NCBI RefSeq assembly: GCF_009727055.1
Contig: NC_052349.1
Location: 48,714,085 to 48,778,084 of the forward strand
DNA from: Benincasa hispida
Taxonomy: Eukaryota; Streptophyta; Magnoliopsida; Cucurbitales; Cucurbitaceae
DNA length: 64,000 bases
Direction of reading: 5' to 3'
The notes under the pieces were generated by a model. That model saw only the letters and a program-made list of their open reading frames with translations. It did not search any database and was not told the origin of the DNA. Below, in pieces: positions 58,025-64,000 of this stretch; position 1 is the first letter of the stretch, and each line of letters begins with the position of its first letter. The position numbers and the translations under genes are program-made.

Positions 58025-58880
58025 ATCTTGACTCTTTGCCCGTTGACCTTGAATGCGCCGGTCCCTTCTTCATTAGTTAATTTGACCGCACCGTACGGGA
58101 ATATTTCTTTAATTACAAATGGTCCGGACCAACGTTACTTTAATTTCCGGGAAAGAGTTGTAGCCTAGAGTTGTATAACAAGACATTCTGTCCAACCTGG
58201 AGATTCTTTTCGCATAGTCGGTTGTCATGCCAACGCTTTGCTCATTCCTTGTAGATCTTGGCATTTTTATATGCTTGAATTCTCCATTCGTCTAGCCCGA
58301 GTAACTGAAGTTTTCTTTCCTCCCCTATAGTCTTCAAATCAAAATTGAGCTTCTTCACTGGCCACAGTGCTTTGTGCTCCAATTCCAGTGGTAAGTGACA
58401 TGCCTTCCTAAACACCAGTGCATATGGGGACATTCCTATAGGTGTTTTATAGGCGATCTTGTATGCCCACAAGACACCATCCAGCTTCATGGACCAATCT
58501 TTGCGTGAAGGATTCACCACCTTCTTTAGGACCAGCTTGATTTCCCTTTTAGACACCTCGGCTTGGCCTACACGTCGAAGAGTTCCGATTCTAATATAAT
58601 ATTCATTGGTATCGCATTCTTTCATGAAATGTTTCCTATGCGTTGGCACTTGTCGCATCTCATAGAATAGTCTAGCGCATCCTTGAATAAAGTCGGCCAA
58701 AAATACCCGCTTTGTAACACTTTTGCTGTTGTGCGTTGACCTCCAAAGTTTCCACCATAAGGTGATTCATGGCATTGGGATAGTATGTTCTGATAAGCAG
58801 TCTCTGGTACATATAGACGCAAGATCTGGTCTGACCCCCTTTTGTAAAGATTTGGCTCGTCTCAATAGTAGGATTTACAT
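58025..58880 (-). pseudogene. Athila-type integrase with core deletion
   Basis: The minus strand encodes the HHCC finger ([20 protein letters not shown], then [20 protein letters not shown]). After a jump at about 58570 it continues [29 protein letters not shown]...[30 protein letters not shown] and the C-terminal GPFVIKEIFPYGAVKL...FKVNGQRVKIYH. The deletion removed about 100 residues carrying both catalytic aspartates; only the Glu (in AEVS) remains. Stops and frameshifts also occur. Confidence 0.9.
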
Positions 58881-58889
58881 TCATGCATA

Positions 58890-59370
58890 AGCCGCCTCTT
58901 TTGGTGGGCTGTGTAATTTTTCGAAAATTCTCAAGTCTTTGCGGGAATGCTGGTAGCTGTACCTTCACGATTCCATGTTTTATAGGCTTAGAGGTGGACG
59001 CAACTTCCAGTTTTCTCATCTCATGCACTTCTGATTCGTCCTGTGTCAATGAGTTCTTGGATTCCATCGCAACTGGATTGGTCCTACTCGACTCCTTCTT
59101 TTCTTCCGCTATTGTCTTTCCATTCCACAAAGTCACGACTTGACATTGCTCATTTCATGTGTTCCCCGGGTTGCGAGGGAGCTCAGTTGAGCTCGACAAC
59201 GTCCCTTGCTGTCTATTTTTTAAGCTCTCCCATAATCTGTCCTATTTGGATCTCCAGATTGCGGATAGAAGTCACCTGGTTTTGGAGGACCGTTTCATTC
59301 TTCTCAATATACTGCTTTAATAGGTTCTCCAGAGAGGAAGACGGTGGTGCTTACGAGCTACTTGCTTGAT
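58890..59370 (-). pseudogene. Athila-type gag C-terminal segment
   Basis: The minus strand reads ENLLKQYIEKNETVLQNQV, then IRNLEIQIGQIMGELKNRQQ, then an in-frame TGA, then NEQCQVVTLWNGK and VQLPAFPQRLENF. The coiled-coil-like LEIQIGQ helix, the TL-x-xGK motif and PFPQRL are hallmarks of Athila/Tat Gag before protease. It is joined near 58885 to the integrase start, so protease, RT and RNase H were lost in one deletion. Confidence 0.8.
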
Positions 59371-60116
59371 GTTGTGGATGAATGTAAAGTGTATCTTGTG
59401 GGTACAAGATGCACCCACCATCGTAATGCATACCAAGTGTTGATTGTTTTATTAAATTTTTTTTTCATCAACGCAAGTCACGAGGACTTTGAGATAATAA
59501 TTTCTTCTTATTAATCAATCATTCACCAACATTTATGAATAATGCATTTATGACAGAAAAGTTAAAGAAATTAAGGAGAGTTACAGAAATAAATGCAAGG
59601 GAATTAAATGAATCATAAATTCATAAAGCATTGAAAGAAATTAAATGAAGCAATAAATGACAAGGTTCATAAGTAATAAATTCAAAAATAAAGTAAACAT
59701 AGGATTGAGATATGGACCGGAAGATAGTTTTCTTTGATGAACGCAATCCACATCTCCGAAGGCGGTCCAGCTTGCCTGCCCAATGTCTTCAAGGACATTG
59801 TTCTCCTCCTTGTCTCATCCTGCAATGTATACGGAGAGAAATATGATTTACTTCCTTCAGAATCACACCAGTTATGGAGAATGCGTTGCACATCTCTCAA
59901 ACCTGGCATTCTCTGCAACCGTAGGTCTTGAAATTCTGGCGCTCAATCTGGTTCTGATGTGCTCCTACGCGAAAAATACACCTGATCTCTGGGTCAGCTT
60001 AGAATTTCTGGATCACTCCAGTATTCATAAACCGTCAGACTGCTCTTCACGATAAATAGCCAGTACAAAGAGATCTGTCCTGCACATACAAAAGTACTCA
60101 ACACTAACCGTTACCA
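59371..60116 (-). other. Leader of the Athila-type element
   Basis: This lies between the primer-binding site and the gag remnant. A 78-codon frame (59682-59918) has no similarity I recognise; much of gag is missing, so another deletion near 59400-59680 is likely. Confidence 0.45.
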
Positions 60117-60135
60117 ATCCTCGGCAACGGCGCCA
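60117..60135 (-). other. Primer-binding site, tRNA-Asp type
   Basis: The minus strand reads TGGCGCCGTTGCCGAGGAT, close to the complement of the plant tRNA-Asp 3' end (canonical form has GGGG where this has GAGG). It is used by Athila-type elements and lies six bases from the LTR end at 60142. Confidence 0.85.
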
Positions 60136-60141
60136 TAAACT

Positions 60142-62083
60142 TGACATGCAGATTTTGATGTTGTCTTTAAATAAGCACATGGAAAAATGTGGACAATGAT
60201 GGATCATACAAGCTCATGTTGCCATAAACCTGATGACTTGGAAGATGGAAATGGAATGTGGATGTTGTGTTATGCTTATTCATACTTTATGTGATACTAC
60301 TTCTAGATGTATGCATTATTAATGAAATTCTTACAATATGCTATGCGTTGTCACAAGTTTCTTTGCGCTGAAACCAAGTATAATTCCACCACAAGTTTCT
60401 CGGTGTGATCCGAGGTCAAACACAGGGATTGCTTAGTTAATGCGTTACGTTCGTGATATATTCGACCGTGGGTTTTTCAATTAATAAAAGTTGTGTTTAT
60501 ACAGGTATTTAAAGTTGTGGTAAAGTAAAATTGTGTGGTAAAGTAAAGTTGCGTTAATAAAATAAAGTGCGATAAAAGTAAACCTAAGCTATTCTGATAC
60601 AAGATACAGGATACATGATACATGATACATGATACTGAGTTTGAGACTGACTGTGAAAATTATACAAAGGGTTGTGTTATGCGGTGGCAAGTCTTTATGT
60701 ATGAATCAGAAATAGAAAAGATAACTAGTATAAACATCGCAAGTTATTAATTGTGTTAAAGACATAACTACGGTTCTGCTTTCCTTTAGCGTACACCTCT
60801 CGGTGATCGGCCGTGTTCCCACATCTCTGTGGTGAAACAGGGATGAACGTAATGAACGCAAGGTTGCTTCCATCTCTGGAAGTACTTCTCGCTTTAGTTA
60901 ACGCATTCTTCCAACCTTCTCTCGACAGGAGGAATGACATCTTCACTTCTGCTCTCACAGGTGAAGATGTCGTCTAGCATGCTTTAGCTAAACATGTTTA
61001 TTTCTTTAACACAGATTAATTTACTTGTTAGATTCATGCTAATTACCAGGGGATTAAGAAATCATCATGGAGAAAGCGATTCATGGAGGAACGGAAATAG
61101 ACAGAAAGATGGAGATGGAAATAATCATGACATTCAATACTAAGATTTAGCGTCTGATACATGGTGTGAATGATAGACTAAGAAGATGAATACAATTGAT
61201 GATAAAGAGATAAAAACAAATACAGAAGAGTGCCAACGTCTTGACACAGATCTGGATGGTGGATTTGCTTGCTGGCGTATGGAATGGATGAAGAGAAGAG
61301 CTTCCCTCTCAGACTTGCTCGTCCAATAGAAGTGACCATGGTACAGAGCTTCAACGGTAGGGATTGAAAGGATTTGCCCTGAGACTCACCTCTCGGCCTT
61401 GTCTCTTAATTCTTCCCGGATATACTCCGATCAGGCTCTTCAGACCAGTCTCTCTCTCAATATACAAATATCAAAATATGCTTGTATTAAGTATATCTTC
61501 CAATAGAATTTCAGAGGCCATTTATAGGCTCAGCTTTGACTCTCTGCAGTGTGGAACCTACTTTATTGTTATGGCAATTCCGAAAATGGTGGAGTGAATA
61601 TTCTTTCTATTACGCGATCAATCCCGTCAGAAATGCACAACGGTCAGCTGTACACGTGTCTGGATCCTTCGCAATTGCGTTGCTCTTTTGCATCTTCGAT
61701 CGTTTGTCTGCATGCAATGTTGTTTTTTTTATTACCGCATATGATTGAAGTTGCGTTGATTGTAAAGCTCTTGATCGATTATCGCATGCACCGTCATTGT
61801 GTTAATCGTCTATTCATTTCTGAATGATTGGCGCAATGCAATGTAGATGCATTATTCTTTTTATCTTGAACCATGAACGCATACAGTGACTTGATTTCCT
61901 GCAAAACAGACTTGAAATATTCTTTTCTACCATCGCAATGGTGTCAGTGGGTGTATTGACGAAAATTTATAATTCTTGCAATTCTTAGCTAATTTCTATT
62001 CAATTGACGCAACTTTCCTTTCTTTTGGCCACAATATCTAAATAAAACAGTATAAATAACTTGTATTTCTACAAGTTATCACA
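60142..62083 (-). repeat. Athila-type LTR, divergent subfamily (1942 bp)
   Basis: The minus strand runs TGTGATAACTTGTAGAAATAC to CTGCATGTCA. The end block (ACCAAGTATAATTCCACC...GATCCGAGGTCAAACACAGG) matches the layout but little of the sequence of 55060-55160. A short GATACAT run occurs at 60598-60637. Confidence 0.7.
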
Positions 62084-62534
62084 CTCCCAAATTTAGATAT
62101 ATGCTTGTCCTCAAGCATATCTTCTACTAAGGAACTATTGCTCAATTCTTATCCTAAATTTTGCGTCGATTGGTTGCTTCGAATGCTCTACCTAGGCACA
62201 TTACTTAACATCGCAATTTTCTTTCTATCCTTGAAAATTCCTAGCGAAGCCCTACTTTATTCTTCGATTGGTTGCATCATTTATTAGAGACTGCTAATCA
62301 TGATGACACCCTTCATTTTGGCTTGTTCCCACGGGTGTCATGCAAACATCCAACTACGGTTGTGTGCCAATATCAACTTTAACTCATGAATTTCAGAGGA
62401 GTTGTCTCTTGCATTCTTTTACTTTTCTTTTGCATTTTTCTCTTTTCATATTGCATTGTTCTTTGAAACCCACCTTCATTTTGGCTTGCTCCCATGGGTA
62501 TCATGCGAACATCCAACTACGAGCAGGCTTCTTT
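62084..62534 (-). repeat. 3' non-coding end of a further Athila-type copy
   Basis: It has the tract AAATTTGGGAG beside the LTR, TATGCTTGTCCTCAAGCATA, and two copies (about 62312-62357 and 62471-62525) of the TTCATTTTGGCTTG...CATCCAACTACG motif. It is cut at 62534 by a TGTCACACC LTR. Confidence 0.65.
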
Positions 62535-63187
62535 TGTCACACCCCGCCCCAGACTACCCTTTGAGCCTGAGAAAGGACGTGACTGCAGTAGTTATCCGTG
62601 ACTGCAGTAGTTATCAACCCTTTAGTTGACACTTATTGCCTAATAACTCTTGCGGAAATAACTCTGATACAAATGAACAAATTCAACAAATAACTGATTA
62701 AGTAGGCCCATTTTATTTTACAATAATGTAACGTTTATACAACTCCAAGACTTAACTACAAATTACAACAACAATTGTAAAACCCTCCGGAAGTGTAACT
62801 ATGGCATGTGGCAGACCTTGACTTTACCAGCACCCTGGAACTACTCACCTTTCGCTATTGAGCGGGGGGGGGGGGGTTGTACAACATAAAATATGGAAAA
62901 CATGAGCTATAAAGCCCAGTGAGTGGTGCCTTTAGATAAACCAAAATAACTTTGTCAAGAATATACTCTTTGGGAAGCAATGCGCTAGTCAACAAGAACT
63001 TATTCTCCACAATTCAATATTATTTTCCAGCCAAACTGCTGGACAATCCCAGCTCGATCACTGGTTTAAAAACAATCAACCCAGCTTGACCACTGGTTAT
63101 ATAACATAATAAAAACATCCCCAGTATTTTCACACGTATACTAAGAACAACAAAAATTCTTGTTGGAAACTTTTTCCTGTACCCTAT
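62535..63187 (+). repeat. TGTCACACC LTR head, truncated
   Basis: TGTCACACCCCGCCCCAGAC opens an LTR head with the GAGCTATAAAGCCCAGTGAG block at about 62900. It has a tandem 19-bp duplication (CGTGACTGCAGTAGTTATC, about 62575-62612) and a 13-G run (62864-62876). After 653 bp a second head begins. Confidence 0.7.
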
Positions 63188-64000
63188 TGTCACACCCCGC
63201 CCCAAACCACCCTCCGAGCCTGGAGAAAGGGCGTGACTGACAGCAGTATTATCAACCCTTTGGTTGACACTTACTGCCTAATAACTCTTGTGAAAATAAC
63301 TCTGATACCAATGAATTAAATTCAACAACCAACTGATTAAGTAGCGCCCATCTTATTATTACAACAATGTGATGTTCTTACAACTCTAGACTTAAATACA
63401 AGTTTACAACAAAAACCAACTGTAAAACCCTCCGAAAGTGTAACTGTGGCACGTGAAGACCTTGACCTTAGCAAACACCCTTGAACTTCTCACCTTTTGC
63501 TACCTTGGGGGGGAGGGTAGGGGTGTATAAGAAACATTTGGGAGAGTGTTAGCTACTAAGACCAGTGAGTGGTTCTTCTAGAATAATAATCACTTTGCAA
63601 ATCATATTTTTTGGAAAATCAATCACATAATTCATTTATTCCAGTATAATTTATGCATGATCTCATGTATATATTCATTCAATTAACATCCTCCAGTTCC
63701 ATTGCTATACGTGGCTATGCTCATATCATGGGACACATTATCAATCATCACAACTTTATGGGAAACTTTCCTATAGCCCACTTTTCCGGCCAATTTGCAC
63801 ATCGACAATTCTATTTCCCGCTAGTCATGCTTAGGTACTTGACTATATTTCCTGCCGGTTAGTCAACGACTATTATTTCCCCATCGACCGAGGCCGACAG
63901 TTATTCCCACCAAGCACCTTTTGTTAAGTGCATATGTTAATTAGTTCGGTATATCTCAGTTTCCATAGCAATTTCACAAAACAATATCATCTGGCAACAA
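63188..64000 (+). repeat. Second TGTCACACC LTR head, continues past window
   Basis: TGTCACACCCCGCCCCAAAC repeats the head at 62535 in the same order (TTGACACTTACTGCCTAATAA, the GTAAAACCCTCCGAAAGTG block, the CAGTGAGTGGTTC block). It runs off the right edge; its end and any interior are outside the window. Confidence 0.7.

Larger units (their letters stand above)
55019..62083 (-). mobile_element. Mosaic, deleted Athila-type Ty3/Gypsy element
   Basis: On the minus strand: LTR 60142-62083, tRNA-Asp primer-binding site, leader, gag C-terminus, integrase pieces, long 3' non-coding region, polypurine tract, LTR 55019-56686. Protease, RT and RNase H are absent. The two LTRs are only distantly similar and differ in length, flanking pentamers do not match (ATTAC and CTCCC), and a second polypurine tract lies right of 62083. 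It is therefore a recombinant of related elements, not one clean insertion. Confidence 0.75.

Overview
The window is nuclear DNA of a flowering plant. It is AT-rich, has one intronless plant-type gene, and is otherwise full of degraded LTR retrotransposons carrying plant-type primer-binding sites (initiator-tRNA-Met and tRNA-Asp). Several repeats look like families I associate with cucurbits; that is recollection, not a database result. No prokaryotic gene organisation, CRISPR array, rRNA or tRNA gene was seen.

Only one intact host gene is supported: a CC-type (ROXY) glutaredoxin on the minus strand at 18288-18668, with a TATA box at 18791-18798. It sits in a 12 kb AT-rich, low-coding stretch (about 14.0-26.5 kb) holding microsatellites, a degenerate repeat block, a cluster of short palindromes, two MITE-like elements and two adjacent host-derived coding scraps (26063-26424). 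One scrap resembles the C-terminal membrane segment of PsbY.

Left block (1-14 kb): fragments of an Athila-type Ty3/Gypsy element, including an LTR chimera with halves in opposite orientation; a Copia gag-protease-integrase fragment; and a full-length but dead Ty3/Gypsy element (4760-11411, 803/808 bp LTRs, target duplication GCAAA). The Gypsy element inserted into the leader of an older Copia-like non-coding element. Its pol frame runs through the polypurine tract and about 60 codons into the 3' LTR.

Middle block (26.5-48 kb): a nest of insertions resolved by target-site duplications. A TGATA-type LTR (26519...48118) was interrupted by a Copia element (26625-47325, GTATT/GTATC). That was interrupted in its protease region by a TGTCACACC-type element (30275-42278, GAACA), which itself received an Athila-type solo LTR (32236-33853) and a non-coding Copia-like element (36560-41859, CCTCT). 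A further solo LTR (43728-45121) sits in the Copia leader.

Right block (49-64 kb): a Copia remnant whose RT/RNase H region is split by a TGTCACACC solo LTR (51410-53519, ATTGA), then a mosaic Athila-type element (55019-62083) with internal deletions of most of pol, then two head-to-tail TGTCACACC LTR starts. Inside the solo LTR, 52404-52441 is an exact back-to-back pair of Tn5 mosaic ends. This is the signature of a mate-pair library junction adapter, so the assembly is suspect there.

I found no evidence for a new defence, biosynthetic or regulatory system. The noteworthy content is the nest architecture, the PPT-in-frame Gypsy design, the decay pattern and the adapter artefact.
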